NCBI RefSeq assembly: GCF_004343075.1
Contig: NZ_SLXP01000013.1
Span: 27,306-91,305, forward strand
DNA length: 64,000 bases
Direction of reading: 5' to 3'
From: Rhodovulum marinum
GTDB taxonomy: Bacteria > Pseudomonadota > Alphaproteobacteria > Rhodobacterales > Rhodobacteraceae
Shown here piece by piece: positions 53,056 to 63,053 of this stretch. How positions within the stretch are numbered: position 1 is the stretch's first letter; each line of letters starts with the position of its first letter. Below the pieces are notes generated by a model that did not search any database, was not told where the DNA came from, and was given only the letters and a program-made list of their open reading frames with translations. Both the position numbers and the translations under genes were made by a program.

Positions 53056-54289
53056 CCATCCAACCGGCAATGCCAATCTCCGCGCTGTGTTGCGGGGATT
53101 GCATGAAAGGGACATGCTTCATACGTTTTGTACGACTTTGGCGTTCTCAGAGCCGGTTCTGGCGAAAATCCCGATGCCAGCGAACATCAGAGACGAATTC
53201 GCGGCACGCGTGTTTCCGGAGGTGCCCTCGGCATCGGTCGTCACCCACCCGCTGCGAGAAAGCGTTCGGCAGATCGCCCGGCGCGCCGGGTGGAAGAGAC
53301 TGACACGACATGAAACCGGATTGGCGAGCTACCACCAGGTCTATTATGCGCTCGATCTTGCCGTGGCGCGCCGGCTACCGCGTTTAGCGCGTGAAGGTGC
53401 GGGTAGCCTCTACGCCTACGAGGACGGTGCAATGATGAGCTTTACCGCGGCCGAACAGTTGGGTCTCACGTGCGTCTATGATCTCCCCTCGCCACATTGG
53501 CGCGCGGTCAAAGATATCCTGGAAGAGGAACGTGACCGCCAGCCGGATTGGGCCGGCACCATGGACGGGCTGATCGACAGCGATCAGCACCGCAAACGGA
53601 AGGATCGGGAACTGCATCTTTCGGATCGAATTCTCGTCGCCTCAAGTTTTTCGCGGTCGGCATTGGGGAGATACCTTGGGATGGAGGACGTCGTTACGGT
53701 GGTGCCCTACGGGGCGCCGTCTCCGAGGACTGATCGGGTGATCCGGCGTGGGCCCGGACAACCCATCAGGATCTTCTTCGCCGGCCGCCTCAGTCAGTCC
53801 AAGGGTTTCGCTGATCTCGTCGCCGCGCTGGGGCGACTGGATATTGACTGGCAAGCGACGATTGCCGGCGGTCTGCCTCGCGAAGTCCCGGATGCGCTTT
53901 CCGCTTTCCTGAAACGGGACAATGTTGAGTATCTCGGATTCGTCACACCCGACCGGTTGTTTGGGGCCATGACGCAGGCGCACGTCTTCGTGTTTCCCTC
54001 ACTCTACGAAGGCTTCGGCATGGTTCTAACCGAGGCGATGGCCTGCGGGCTCCCGATCATTGCGACACCGCACACCGCGGCGCCCGATCTCATCACCGAC
54101 GGTCGTGAAGGGTTCATCGTCCCGATCCGGGATCCGGACGCCATTGCCGACAGGATAACCCGTCTGGCCGAAAACGAAGACCTGCGGCAAGCCATGGCCC
54201 AAGCGGCGCTCGACCTGGCGGCACGATCGCCCTGGTCGCGCTACGAAGAGGCGGTTGCGGCGGCCGTCGGGAAGGCAGTCGCGCAATGA
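53039..54289 (+). CDS. GT4-family glycosyltransferase
   Basis: The 416-residue protein has GT-B motifs ILVASSFSRSALGRYLGM, IFFAGRLSQSKGFADLVAAL, VFPSLYEGFGMVLTEAMACG and EGFIVPIRDPDAIADRITRL. It is coupled by overlap to both neighbours. Substrate unknown. Confidence 0.92.
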   Translation: MRVVVSHPTGNANLRAVLRGLHERDMLHTFCTTLAFSEPVLAKIPMPANIRDEFAARVFPEVPSASVVTHPLRESVRQIARRAGWKRLTRHETGLASYHQVYYALDLAVARRLPRLAREGAGSLYAYEDGAMMSFTAAEQLGLTCVYDLPSPHWRAVKDILEEERDRQPDWAGTMDGLIDSDQHRKRKDRELHLSDRILVASSFSRSALGRYLGMEDVVTVVPYGAPSPRTDRVIRRGPGQPIRIFFAGRLSQSKGFADLVAALGRLDIDWQATIAGGLPREVPDALSAFLKRDNVEYLGFVTPDRLFGAMTQAHVFVFPSLYEGFGMVLTEAMACGLPIIATPHTAAPDLITDGREGFIVPIRDPDAIADRITRLAENEDLRQAMAQAALDLAARSPWSRYEEAVAAAVGKAVAQ

Positions 54290-55623
54290 CCTCCGTTGTG
54301 AGAGACCGCGCGGAGCTTCTAGCCGTTCGCAGCCAGGCAAAGCGGGAAGCAAATCGTCGGCTTGTCGTTAGGGCAACCTTCCTGCTGTTCTTTGTGTTTC
54401 TAATTGAAGGGTCGCTGCGGAAATGGTTTCTGCCGGGGCTTTCGGGTGTGTTGACGCTGCTGCGGGATCCGCTCGCGCTCGCGCTCTACGCCTATGCCCT
54501 AGCAAATGGCTTTTTCTGGAAACGCGGCGTTGCCAAACTTTGGCTGTTCTTCGCAGTTCTCACGTCGACGATCGGCCTGTTGCAATACTTGCTCAATGGC
54601 TTGGGTGTCGCCGGGTGGCTGCTGGGCGTGCGCACCTATTGGCTGTACATGCCGCTGGCCTTGGTCATCGCCGCCACCTATCAGCGCGAAGACATCTCCC
54701 GGTTCCTGCGGATCGTGCTGATCGTCGCGATCCCCTATGCCATACTTGTTGCGATGCAGTATTCGGCGCCACCTGTTGCTGTCATCAACTGGGGCGTTGC
54801 CGGCGACAACGAGGGTGCGGTCGGTCTGGGTGACGGGCTCGTCAGGCCTTTCGGGCTTTTCACCTACACGGCGCCGAACGTGCTCTACACGGCCTTCTCG
54901 CTGGCGGCTTTCATCGCCTACTACCTCGCCGCGAGTCTGGGCAAGAAACAGACACTCTTCTTGGTCGCCGTGGCCGTCGCCGTCGGCACTATGCTGGTTC
55001 TGACCGGCAGCAGAACGATCTATTTCCTGGCAGCGGCAATTTTTGGGTTGGCAAGCGTTGGGATTCTGGGGGCGCGCCCAACCGTGCGCGCCTTCCGCCG
55101 TATGTTCGGCATCCTCCTTTTCATCGGGCTGGCGGGCGTACTTTTCGTTTGGGTCTTTTCGGACATGTTCGCCGCCATGCAGGATCGCTTCGAACGGGCT
55201 TCGAACGCCGAGGGCGGGCTGTGGAACAGGATCTACTACAACTCTTTCAGTTTCCTCGGTTCGGAGAACGAGTCGGAACTGCTCGGCTACGGGATCGGCG
55301 CCGGTGCGCCGGGCGTGACCAGCTTCTTTGGTCTGCGCCCTCTGTTCCTTGGCGAGTCCGATACCCGGCGCAACATCAACGAACTCGGGCTCTTCATTGG
55401 GCCGCTGTTCCTCCTGCTCCGCTTTGCCACGGCGGGTTGGATCGCGTGGCTCTCCGTCCGGTTGGCAGCACGCAGGGAATACGCGGCCTTGCCGATTGCA
55501 GGTCTGGTAGCCGTGTCGTTCGCCTTCGGCCAGTTGACCAGCTCTACGACCGAGGCATACATGCTCTGGCTCGCGTTTGGCCTGGTCGTCGCGCTGCGCC
55601 ATTCACTCATCCGAGAGACATAA
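54286..55623 (+). CDS. Second Wzy/O-antigen-ligase-like membrane protein
   Basis: The 445 residues form about 10 helices. A cytoplasmic N-terminus is followed by IEGSLRKWFLPGLSGVLTLLRDPL, VRPFGLFTYTAPNVLYTAF and LVLTGSRTIYFLAAAIFGLA, as in Wzy-like proteins. The periplasmic loop carries WNRIYYNSF and GLRPLFLGESDTRRNINELG. The locus thus has two polymerase or ligase candidates (the other at 29192). Overlaps of 4 bp and 1 bp join it to its neighbours. Confidence 0.82.
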   Translation: MTSVVRDRAELLAVRSQAKREANRRLVVRATFLLFFVFLIEGSLRKWFLPGLSGVLTLLRDPLALALYAYALANGFFWKRGVAKLWLFFAVLTSTIGLLQYLLNGLGVAGWLLGVRTYWLYMPLALVIAATYQREDISRFLRIVLIVAIPYAILVAMQYSAPPVAVINWGVAGDNEGAVGLGDGLVRPFGLFTYTAPNVLYTAFSLAAFIAYYLAASLGKKQTLFLVAVAVAVGTMLVLTGSRTIYFLAAAIFGLASVGILGARPTVRAFRRMFGILLFIGLAGVLFVWVFSDMFAAMQDRFERASNAEGGLWNRIYYNSFSFLGSENESELLGYGIGAGAPGVTSFFGLRPLFLGESDTRRNINELGLFIGPLFLLLRFATAGWIAWLSVRLAARREYAALPIAGLVAVSFAFGQLTSSTTEAYMLWLAFGLVVALRHSLIRET

Positions 55624-56807
55624 TGGTGCCAAGGCCACATCTGGACGCGGCTGCCGCAACACCGGACATCAGGATCGGCCTTCTCGCCGGAACGCTGTCC
55701 GCCAGGGCCGGCGGGCTTTCATCCTCGGTCCCCAACCTAGCCCATCGCCTCGGCGCTTCCGGCGCGGCCGAGGTCGAAGTGCTCGGCGGCGAGGATCCTT
55801 CGGATCCGCAGGCGGCCGCGGCCTGGGCCGAAGCGGTGTTTGCCGCGCGGATCTACGGCCCAAAATCCTTTGTCTTCGCGCCGTCCCTCGCGCGGCGCTT
55901 GCGCACTCTCGCGCCCGACGTGACCGACGTGCAAGGGCTGTGGACCTATGCGTCACTTGCCAATCTGCGCTACCATCGTGCAATCGGGACGCCTTACGTA
56001 GTCACCCCGCGCGGCATGCTTGACCCCTGGGCGCGTGACCGATCCGCGTTCAAGAAACGTCTGGTGCGGCTGTGGTTCGAAGACGCGCATCTGCGCACAG
56101 CGGCCTGTCTGCGCGCGACGGCCGACATGGAAGCGGAACACTTCCGCAGTTACGGCCTGACCAACCCGATTGCCGTCGTGCCAAACGGTGTCGAGATCCC
56201 CGACTTGGCGCCACGCGTCCCGCTTGCAGATGGCCGTCGGCGGCTTCTGTTTCTCAGCCGGGTTCACCCCAAGAAAGGCCTTCCGATCCTATTGCACGCC
56301 TGGGCCGCGCTCGAGGTCCAACGGCCCGACTGGGACCTGCACATCGCCGGGCCCGACGAAGTCAACCACACCGCCGAGTTGAAAGCACTGGCATCGGAGC
56401 TCGGCCTGCGTCGCGTTGTCTGGCATGGCGCTGTCCATGGCGCGGACAAGGCGGCGCTCTACCGTAGCGCCGATCTGCTCGTGTTGCCGACCTATGCCGA
56501 GAACTTCGGCCTCGTCGTCGCCGAAGCTCTGGCACAGGAGGTACCCGTGATCACCACCAGAAATGCGCCGTGGTCGGGGCTTGAATCCAACGAATGTGGC
56601 TGGTGGATCGACCTGAGCGAGGAGACCTTGCGCGAAACCTTGCTGGCGTCCACGGCGCTATCGCCGCATGCTCTGCACCGAATGGGTGAGAGGGGGCGCC
56701 ACTGGGTCTCGCGCGACTTCGGCCTCGACCAGGTTGCCCTGAAGATGCTGGAGGTCTATCGCTGGGTCGTGGCGGGCGGCACGCCTCCTGACATGGTCCA
56801 AGTGTAG
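55623..56807 (+). CDS. GT4-family glycosyltransferase
   Basis: The ATG at 55623 overlaps the previous stop (TAATG) and gives 394 residues; the longer open frame is a shadow of the polymerase gene. Motifs are GGLSSSVPNLAHRLGASG, VQGLWTYASLANLRYHRA, FLSRVHPKKGLPILLHAWA and LPTYAENFGLVVAEALAQEV. It resembles WcaI/WbuB-type enzymes whose genes sit beside wcaF-like acyltransferases, as here. Confidence 0.92.
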   Translation: MVPRPHLDAAAATPDIRIGLLAGTLSARAGGLSSSVPNLAHRLGASGAAEVEVLGGEDPSDPQAAAAWAEAVFAARIYGPKSFVFAPSLARRLRTLAPDVTDVQGLWTYASLANLRYHRAIGTPYVVTPRGMLDPWARDRSAFKKRLVRLWFEDAHLRTAACLRATADMEAEHFRSYGLTNPIAVVPNGVEIPDLAPRVPLADGRRRLLFLSRVHPKKGLPILLHAWAALEVQRPDWDLHIAGPDEVNHTAELKALASELGLRRVVWHGAVHGADKAALYRSADLLVLPTYAENFGLVVAEALAQEVPVITTRNAPWSGLESNECGWWIDLSEETLRETLLASTALSPHALHRMGERGRHWVSRDFGLDQVALKMLEVYRWVVAGGTPPDMVQV

Positions 56808-56825
56808 CGCCCGAGATTGTCCAAC

Positions 56826-57365
56826 ATGGTCGACGTGGCGACAAATAGGAATAGCCGGAAATGGTCGCGCCGCGAACTCGCGGGGCGCATCCTCTGGACC
56901 ACGGCTTGGCCGCTCTTCCGCCTCAGCCCACGCCCCATGTGGGGTGTGCGGCGCTGGTTGCTCAGGTTATTCGGCGCACGCATCGGCCACGAGGTTCATG
57001 TTTTCCCGACCGTTAGGATCACGATCCCGTGGAACCTCACGTTGGAAGACCATTGTGCCATCGGCGACCGAGTCATCCTCTATGCGCTCGGCCAGGTGCG
57101 CATCGGGCCCCGCACCACCGTCTCGCAGGGGGCTCATCTGTGTGCCGGCACGCATGACTGGCGGCAACCGCATATGCCGCTCCTGAAACCCCCGATCGGC
57201 ATTGGAGCCGATTGCTGGATCTGCGCGGACGCCTACGTGGGTCCGGGGCTCGACGTCGGCGATCGATCCATCGTGGCGGCGCGCGCCGTGGTCGTCAAAG
57301 CGGTGCCCGCCGGCACCATTGTTGGCGGCAACCCGGCGCGCCCGATTGGGCGGACGGACGTATGA
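56826..57365 (+). CDS. WcaF-like colanic-acid-type O-acetyltransferase
   Basis: The ATG at 56826 gives 179 residues with hexapeptide repeats (VFPTVRITIPWNLTLEDHCA, IGDRVILYALGQVRIGPRTT) and the catalytic-loop region LCAGTHDW, plus IVGGNPARPIG at the end. It likely acetylates a sugar of the repeat unit. It is the last intact gene of the 50231-57365 run, after which IS debris begins. Confidence 0.9.
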   Translation: MVDVATNRNSRKWSRRELAGRILWTTAWPLFRLSPRPMWGVRRWLLRLFGARIGHEVHVFPTVRITIPWNLTLEDHCAIGDRVILYALGQVRIGPRTTVSQGAHLCAGTHDWRQPHMPLLKPPIGIGADCWICADAYVGPGLDVGDRSIVAARAVVVKAVPAGTIVGGNPARPIGRTDV

Positions 57366-57489
57366 CGATGTCGGCCAACACAGCGCAACTCTGGTGCCCG
57401 GTTTTTTCCGCACCGGGGCCTTTGAAATGCAATCCGTGCCCTGCCGGTCGTGGAACAACAGCGCTCCCGTGGCGCGATATCCGGGATGC

Positions 57490-57758
57490 GTTCCTCTAGA
57501 CCCAGAGATCGCGGAGTGAGCTGACTGGGTCGGCGGCATTCTCCTTTCAAGAGTTACGGCAGATTGGCTGGCGCCGAGCCTCAAGATTGAGGGAGAGAGC
57601 AGATGCAGAATAGCATGTTCGTCGGGCTGGACGTCCATAAGGCAACGATCTCGGTCGCGTTTGCGCAGGGCGATCGGCGCGGCGGTGTTCGCCACTGGAG
57701 AACGGTGCCGCATCGCCCCGACCACCTCCGCAAATCCCCAGGCCCAAGAACAGCGTAA
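57490..57758 (+). mobile_element. IS110-family left-end remnant
   Basis: From 57603 a frame reads MQNSMFVGLDVHKATISVAF and RHWRTVPHRPDHLRK, the N-terminal RuvC-like DEDD start of an IS110 transposase; homology stops near 57735. The ~110 bp before the ATG may include the old left end, where IS110-group elements encode a guide RNA. The element was cut by the IS5 remnant that follows. Confidence 0.8.
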
Positions 57759-58106
57759 CAGCAGGTTATAGTCTATCTGTTCCATCAACTGCCGCTCGGA
57801 CTGGATCGAGAACAGAACCTGCAGCTGGCTCGCCCGGATCAGCCGTTCCGGCGGGACCGAGGGCCCGCCATCCGGCGCATAGATATCCTCGAAATCGGCA
57901 TCTAGGTGTCACATCCCGCCTCATTGACAACCCGTCGGATCTGGCGCAGCGGATGCCCAGCCGGAACACGCTCCTCAAGATCGACATAGCTGAACAGCAA
58001 CCCCGTACTTTCATTCGATCCGCGCATGTTCTCTGCCAATTCCGATCCAAAGTCTTAAATCATGGGCTTGCCGCGCAGTCGATCGGAGTTTTTCAGCAAC
58101 CTGTTA
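57736..58106 (-). mobile_element. IS5-type transposase N-terminal remnant
   Basis: The minus strand from 58027 encodes MRGSNESTGLLFSYVDLEER, VPAGHPLRQIRRVVNEA, then in another frame DADFEDIYAPDGGPSVPPER and LMEQIDYNLLL. This is the start of an IS5-family transposase with a frameshift. The sequence AGTTTTTCAGCAACCTGTTA (58088-58107) looks like its terminal region. Confidence 0.78.
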
Positions 58107-58132
58107 GCCATGCCAATTCGAAAGTCAGACCA

Positions 58133-58984
58133 ATGTCAAAGCGCAAACTTCCCGTGACCGTTGCCGTTCCCGTGAAGAACGAGGAAGCCAACATCGCCCG
58201 GTGTCTCGAGAGGCTGGGCCGCTTCGAAGAGATCGTGATCATCGACAGCGGGTCAACCGATCGCACGCGCGAGATCGCCGAGGGCTTTGGTGCGCGGGTC
58301 GTCGATTTCCAGTGGAACGGCGAATTCCCGAAGAAGCGCAACTGGTTTCTCATGAACAAGCCGATCGCGACGCCGTGGGTGTTATTTCTCGACGCTGATG
58401 AATATGTCGACGATGCGTTCTGCGATGCGCTCGAGGCGGCCGTGACCCGTGAAGACATTCATGGCTACTGGCTCCACTACGACAACTTTTTCCTCGGCAA
58501 ACCCATCCGGCATGGTCTCGTGCAACGCAAACTCGCGCTGTTCAGGGTCGGAAAGGCTCTCTATGAGCGGATCGACGAGCACAACTGGAGCGCGCTCGAC
58601 ATGGAAATCCACGAGCACCCGATCGTCGAGGGCAAGGTAGGAGAAATCGATGCGCGGATCGACCATCGTGACTTTAAGGGTCTTGCGCATTTCATCTCCA
58701 AACACCGCGATTACGCGCAATGGGAAGCACGGCGCTATGCGCTGATGCGCGACGAACCTGAAACCTGGACACAGCTCACCGATCGCCAGAAGTTCAAGTA
58801 TACCCACCTTACCAAATGGTGGTATCCGCCGTTCTATTTTGCCTTCACCTTCATCGCCAAGCGCGGGTTTCTAGACGGCAGCGCAGGGTTTCACTACGCC
58901 ATGTACAAAGCGTGGTACTTCCAAACAATCCGCCTGCTGATCCAAGAGTATGCTGCTGAACCGGCCCTACAAAAAGCCATATGA
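58133..58984 (+). CDS. GT2-family glycosyltransferase (LgtF/WaaE-like)
   Basis: The ATG at 58133 gives 283 residues. GT-A motifs are [46 protein letters not shown] and a C-terminal [20 protein letters not shown] typical of this subgroup. The longer frame upstream lies in IS debris. Its end is 16 bp before the decarboxylase gene, so the two may be co-transcribed. Confidence 0.9.
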   Translation: MSKRKLPVTVAVPVKNEEANIARCLERLGRFEEIVIIDSGSTDRTREIAEGFGARVVDFQWNGEFPKKRNWFLMNKPIATPWVLFLDADEYVDDAFCDALEAAVTREDIHGYWLHYDNFFLGKPIRHGLVQRKLALFRVGKALYERIDEHNWSALDMEIHEHPIVEGKVGEIDARIDHRDFKGLAHFISKHRDYAQWEARRYALMRDEPETWTQLTDRQKFKYTHLTKWWYPPFYFAFTFIAKRGFLDGSAGFHYAMYKAWYFQTIRLLIQEYAAEPALQKAI

Positions 58985-59000
58985 GAAAGGACACCGTCCA

Positions 59001-59975
59001 ATGGCCCGACTTTACGATAGCCGGAAACGTATATTGGTAACCGGCGGTGCCGGATTCATCGGATCGCACCTGATTGACCGACTCTTAGATCACGGCCACG
59101 AAGTGCTCTGTGTCGACAACATGTTCACCGGCTCCAAGCGCAACATTGACCATCTGCACAACCATCCGCGGTTCGAACTGATGCGGCACGACGTGACCTT
59201 CCCGCTCTACGTTGAGGTCGACGAGATCTACAACCTCGCCTGTCCCGCCTCCCCAATCCACTACCAGCACGATCCGGTGCAGACCACCAAGACATCGGTG
59301 CACGGGGCGATCAACATGCTCGGGCTCGCCAAAAGGCTGAAATGCAAGATCTTCCAGGCGTCGACGAGCGAGGTCTACGGTGATCCGACAGTGCATCCCC
59401 AGTCCGAAGAGTATTGGGGCAACGTCAACCCGATCGGCATCCGTTCGTGCTACGACGAGGGCAAGCGCTGCGCCGAGACCCTGTTCTTCGACTACCACCG
59501 GCAGCACGGGCTCGACATCAAGGTGGCGCGCATATTCAACACCTATGGGTCTCGGATGCACCACGCCGACGGGCGGGTGGTGTCGAATTTCATCGTCCAG
59601 GCGCTTCAGGGCAATTCGATCACGATCTACGGCGACGGAACGCAGACCCGGTCGTTCTGCTACGTCGACGACCTGGTCGAGGGGTTCATCCGATTGATGG
59701 AGACCGGGTCCGAGGTGACCGGCCCAATCAACCTTGGCAACCCCAACGAGTTCACCATCCGTGAACTGGCCGAGAAGGTGATCGAGAAGGTCGGGTCGCG
59801 CTCCGAACTGGTGTTCCACGACCTGCCGCAGGACGATCCGAAGCAGCGCCAGCCCGACATCACGAAGGCGAAGGTGACGCTCGACTGGGAGCCGACGGTG
59901 CCGCTCGACCAAGGGCTGGACCGAACGATAGACTACTTCCGATCCCGGCTGCCGGAACTTGCGCCTTCGGCCTGA
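59001..59975 (+). CDS. UDP-glucuronate decarboxylase (UDP-xylose synthase)
   Basis: The ATG at 59001 gives 324 residues: NAD motif [46 protein letters not shown] and the catalytic [17 protein letters not shown] (YxxxK). It makes UDP-xylose from UDP-glucuronate. The dehydrogenase at 63283 would supply the glucuronate, so xylose may be part of this polysaccharide. Confidence 0.95.
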   Translation: MARLYDSRKRILVTGGAGFIGSHLIDRLLDHGHEVLCVDNMFTGSKRNIDHLHNHPRFELMRHDVTFPLYVEVDEIYNLACPASPIHYQHDPVQTTKTSVHGAINMLGLAKRLKCKIFQASTSEVYGDPTVHPQSEEYWGNVNPIGIRSCYDEGKRCAETLFFDYHRQHGLDIKVARIFNTYGSRMHHADGRVVSNFIVQALQGNSITIYGDGTQTRSFCYVDDLVEGFIRLMETGSEVTGPINLGNPNEFTIRELAEKVIEKVGSRSELVFHDLPQDDPKQRQPDITKAKVTLDWEPTVPLDQGLDRTIDYFRSRLPELAPSA

Positions 59976-60206
59976 TCCAGGCCCCGCCGGCACTCGTCGC
60001 TCGAACCACCGGGGTCTTTCTTCGCCGCGCCGGCGCCCGGTCTTCAGGAGAATCGCATATGGCGCGGAGGGTCTGATCTGACCCTCTTGCCGCCAAGCGC
60101 GGGATGGATTCTGTGGGGTGGGACACACTCTTCGGAGTCTTTCCCCCTGATGAACACCCTTTTGGGCGCCTTTGACGACATCCCAGATCCGCCCGATGGC
60201 AACCGC

Positions 60207-60697
60207 GTGCTCGCAAACTCCGCGCAAGGGTTAGAGTCCTGTCTCTACATAGGCAATCTCGACGCAAAGGATTGCGCCCGCATGCAGTGGATGATGCTCC
60301 ACCAGGACACGCCTTTAGATTTCGTGATCGCGACCGGTAACCAGTATTCCGTGCTCGAGTTCTGCGCATGGTCGGCGTCCGAACTGGGCAACACGCTCGG
60401 CTTCGATAGTGAGGGCCTCGACGAGCGCGCCGTGTTCACGTCGGTCGAGGCCGATATCGCGCCCTCGGTGGAGCCGGGCAAGGTACTGGTTCGCATCGAT
60501 CCGCGCCATTTACGTCCAGGCGAAGTGGAGACCCAGTTGAGCGACCTGCGAAAGCCAAGCAGAAGCTCAGCTGGGAGCCCGAGATCACCGCGCAAGAGAT
60601 GTGCGCGGAGAAGGTCGTCGAAGACCTCAAGGCGGCCCGACGCCATGCGCTGTTGAAGGCGCACGGGCTGAGCACTCCAGTATCGGTCGAGAATTGA
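60207..60697 (+). pseudogene. Second GDP-mannose 4,6-dehydratase, decayed 3' part
   Basis: The C-terminal third of Gmd is recognisable: [55 protein letters not shown], then after a frameshift near 60,555 [20 protein letters not shown] and [12 protein letters not shown]. Seven residues around the RDWGHA motif are missing. The intact gmd is at 38540-39661; divergence between them suggests different origins, not a recent duplication. Confidence 0.85.
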
Positions 60698-60737
60698 TCG
60701 CGCCCGTCGCCTCCTCCCCGTCACGGGTTTCGTCACA

Positions 60738-61886
60738 TTGACACGGCATCACTACCTTGATTTCCTTCGGGCTTCTGCGGCCGTGCTGGTGGTGGCTGGC
60801 CATGCGCGGGCATTCGTGTTCGAGGATCACACCCCCGGGGGCGGCGTCCTAGCCGACCTGTTTTATTTGGCTACAGGGCTCGGGCACCAAGCAGTTATCA
60901 TCTTTTTCGCGATGAGCGGATACCTCGTCGGCGGGCCCGCCATCCGGATGCTCTGGTTCGGCACCTTCGCCTGGGTGCCCTACGTGGCCCGACGCCTATC
61001 GCGACTGTGGATCGTGGCGATCCCAGCCCTGTTACTTACGCTGGCCTTCGACACGTTCGGCGCTTCGCTGTCCGGCGGGAAAGGCTACGACGGTTCCTAC
61101 AACGCTCTCCTGAGCTCTGGCCCCGGGGCGCAGGGGCTCGCGGATTCTTCGGTCACGTTTCTAGGCAACGTTTTGTTCCTCCAGACCGTGACCGTGCCCG
61201 TCTTCGGCTCCAACGGACCAATGTGGAGCCTTGCGAACGAGTTCTGGTATTACGTGTTCATTCCGACGGCCCTGTGGGTCTCTCTCGGCATTGCCCAGCG
61301 CCGCATCCGCACGATCGGCATCGTGGCTCTGGCGGCAATGGTCGTCCTGCTGCCAGCCGCGTTCATCGTCGGCGGCTTCGTCTGGCTGGCCGGCGCCGTC
61401 GCCGCCGTCGCGGCGCAGGACCGGAGGCTAAAACCGCTGTTCGAACACAACCTCGCTCGCGCGACGACGATCGTCGCGCTGCCGGTGGGCATGGTGGGTG
61501 CTAAGCTCTTGTCAGCCTCAAGCGACCTGTGGTTTGGCCTCTTGGTTGCTGCGGGCCTTCCGGTCTGGGCCGCGATGCCCTCGGTGTCACGCGTCTTCAA
61601 TGTAATAAGTGAACATCTGGCAGAGATGTCTTTCACCCTCTACTTGACACATTTTCCGCTTTTGATGTTTTTCTCGACTGTGTGGCTGCTTCCCGACCAA
61701 TTGGCCCTTTCGACGACCGGGATTACAACCTACGCCGTCCTGATCCTCGCGGCGTTCGTTTATGCTTGGCTGGTCTGGTGGCTCTTCGAACGCCATACCA
61801 ATCGGGTGTACCGCTGGGCCATGGCGCGCCTCGACAGCGGCTGGCTTCAGCAATCCGTTCCCCGCAATGAAAAACAGGATACGTGA
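60738..61886 (+). CDS. Acyltransferase-3 (OafA-like) membrane protein
   Basis: The 382-residue protein begins at a TTG (MTRHHYLDFLRASAAVLVVA) and has about 10 helices. The motifs VVAGHARAF (catalytic His), PYVARRLSRLW and GPMWSLANEFWYYVF are those of acyltransferase-3 enzymes, which acylate surface glycans. It lies between the gmd remnant and the IS cluster and seems intact. Confidence 0.88.
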   Translation: MTRHHYLDFLRASAAVLVVAGHARAFVFEDHTPGGGVLADLFYLATGLGHQAVIIFFAMSGYLVGGPAIRMLWFGTFAWVPYVARRLSRLWIVAIPALLLTLAFDTFGASLSGGKGYDGSYNALLSSGPGAQGLADSSVTFLGNVLFLQTVTVPVFGSNGPMWSLANEFWYYVFIPTALWVSLGIAQRRIRTIGIVALAAMVVLLPAAFIVGGFVWLAGAVAAVAAQDRRLKPLFEHNLARATTIVALPVGMVGAKLLSASSDLWFGLLVAAGLPVWAAMPSVSRVFNVISEHLAEMSFTLYLTHFPLLMFFSTVWLLPDQLALSTTGITTYAVLILAAFVYAWLVWWLFERHTNRVYRWAMARLDSGWLQQSVPRNEKQDT

Positions 61887-62118
61887 AGTCCTATCGGGGC
61901 CTCGGATCCGAAAAGATTAAAGCGTGAAAGGAACCTATGTTGCCGGACATCGCTGCATGGTGGGATCGCCCATCTTGCGCCAGCTCCCCCGCGCGCTCCA
62001 GCCTTTGGTTCGAGGTCACTGTGGTGTTGATTTCCGCTGAGAACTGCCCCGGTCTTTTCATGGGGAAGCGATCCCCCTCAGGGTTATGGTCTTTGGTCTA
62101 TGTGTGGGTCAATGCCCG
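61887..62118. other. IS21-type end sequence, no gene
   Basis: The stretch TTGATTTCCGCTGAGAAC (about 62028) is like DNA found at ends of IS21-type elements. No reading frame is supported here. Confidence 0.35.
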
Positions 62119-62236
62119 TCAGTCCTCCTTCTTCTTTCGGGCGGCTTTGGTGCTGGCCTTGAAGCGGTAGCTGTCGTTGCCGGTCACGAGAATGTGGCAG
62201 CGATTGGTAAGGCGATCGAGGAGCGCAGTAGTGAGG
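62119..62236 (-). mobile_element. IS21-family istB 3' remnant
   Basis: The minus strand encodes LTTALLDRLTNRCHILVTGN, DSYRFKASTKAARKKEED and a stop, the C-terminus of an IstB-type helper ATPase. The rest of the element is missing. Confidence 0.8.
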
Positions 62237-62279
62237 TGCCCCTAGATTTTTAGATGCTTTGCCCCCTTACTTTGAGCCG

Positions 62280-62597
62280 AGGAGGCGACCATGGGGACAC
62301 ACGACGCGTGTTGGTGCCCGAGAGATAGACCGACGCGATCAGCGCCTCGGCCGTCTTCGTCAGCCGCTGGTAACGCGGCAGCGCCTTCGAGCGCCATTCG
62401 CGCACTTTGCCGTCCTCGTTCTCGACACGGGCGCGCGGGACGCTGATCGTCTCGGTGCCGAACGTCCCCGTGATCCGGCGATCGCGGTGGCCGTGGCGAT
62501 AGCCCTTCGCCGCCCCGGCCTCCCGATCGTAGCGCAGCCGGCCGAGAAAGCCGTCGAGCTCTTCATTGAAAACCGCCTCGATGGTGCTGCGGATAGC
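62280..62597 (-). mobile_element. IS256-family transposase remnant
   Basis: The minus strand encodes EAVFNEELDGFLGRLRYDRE, KGYRHGHRDRRITGTFGTET, and ALPRYQRLTKTAEALIASVY, the N-terminal part of a mutator-type (IS256) transposase. It is truncated at both ends. Confidence 0.82.
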
Positions 62598-62878
62598 TGC
62601 GCAGATCGGCTACAAGCGCCGTCCCGGCCGATATGGCGGCAAGCCTGCTGTAGTCGCTGATAACAGGTTGGAGCAGTGCTTCGATGCGTCTCAGCCCGAT
62701 CAGGTCTGGGTGACCGACATCACCTAAATCAAGACCTATGAAGGCTGGCTGTACCTGTGCGTCGTCATCGATCTGTTCTCGCGTCGGGTTGTCGGCTGGT
62801 CCGCCCAGTCCCGCATGACGACGGACCTCGCCCTGCAAGCCCTGCTGATGGCCGTGTGGCAGCACAACGTCGTCTACA
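62598..62878 (+). mobile_element. IS3-family orfB remnant with nonsense codon
   Basis: The plus strand encodes GYKRRPGRYGGKPAVVADNR, DQVWVTDIT, a TAA, then [20 protein letters not shown] and [17 protein letters not shown]. This is the DDE core of an IS3-group integrase with a stop where Tyr is usual. It is cut off on both sides. Confidence 0.85.
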
Positions 62879-63053
62879 AACGATGCGGCGTGTGGCTCCG
62901 GTCGTGAATGTCGTCGCGGTTGCGCCACTTCCAGACCGTCTGCTCCGCGATCCCGTAGCGCTCAGCCACCAGCCAGGCCGGCTCCGTGCTGGCCTGGATC
63001 GCGGCGCGGATCTCCGGCGTGCTCGCCGCCTGCTTGTGCAAAGAGATCAGCAT
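62879..63053 (-). mobile_element. IS481-family transposase N-terminal remnant
   Basis: The minus strand from 63053 encodes MLISLHKQAASTPEIRAAIQ, EPAWLVAERYGIAEQTVWKW and RSHTPHRL, the helix-turn-helix start of an IS481-type transposase. The catalytic part is missing. Confidence 0.8.

Noticed and set aside
55149..55622. N-terminal extension of the GT4 gene at 55623
   Set aside because: It overlaps the Wzy-like gene in another frame; the TAATG overlap marks the true start.
57953..58132. N-terminal extension of the GT2 gene at 58133
   Set aside because: The extra codons lie in the terminal region of an IS5 remnant; the GT-A fold begins right after the ATG at 58133.
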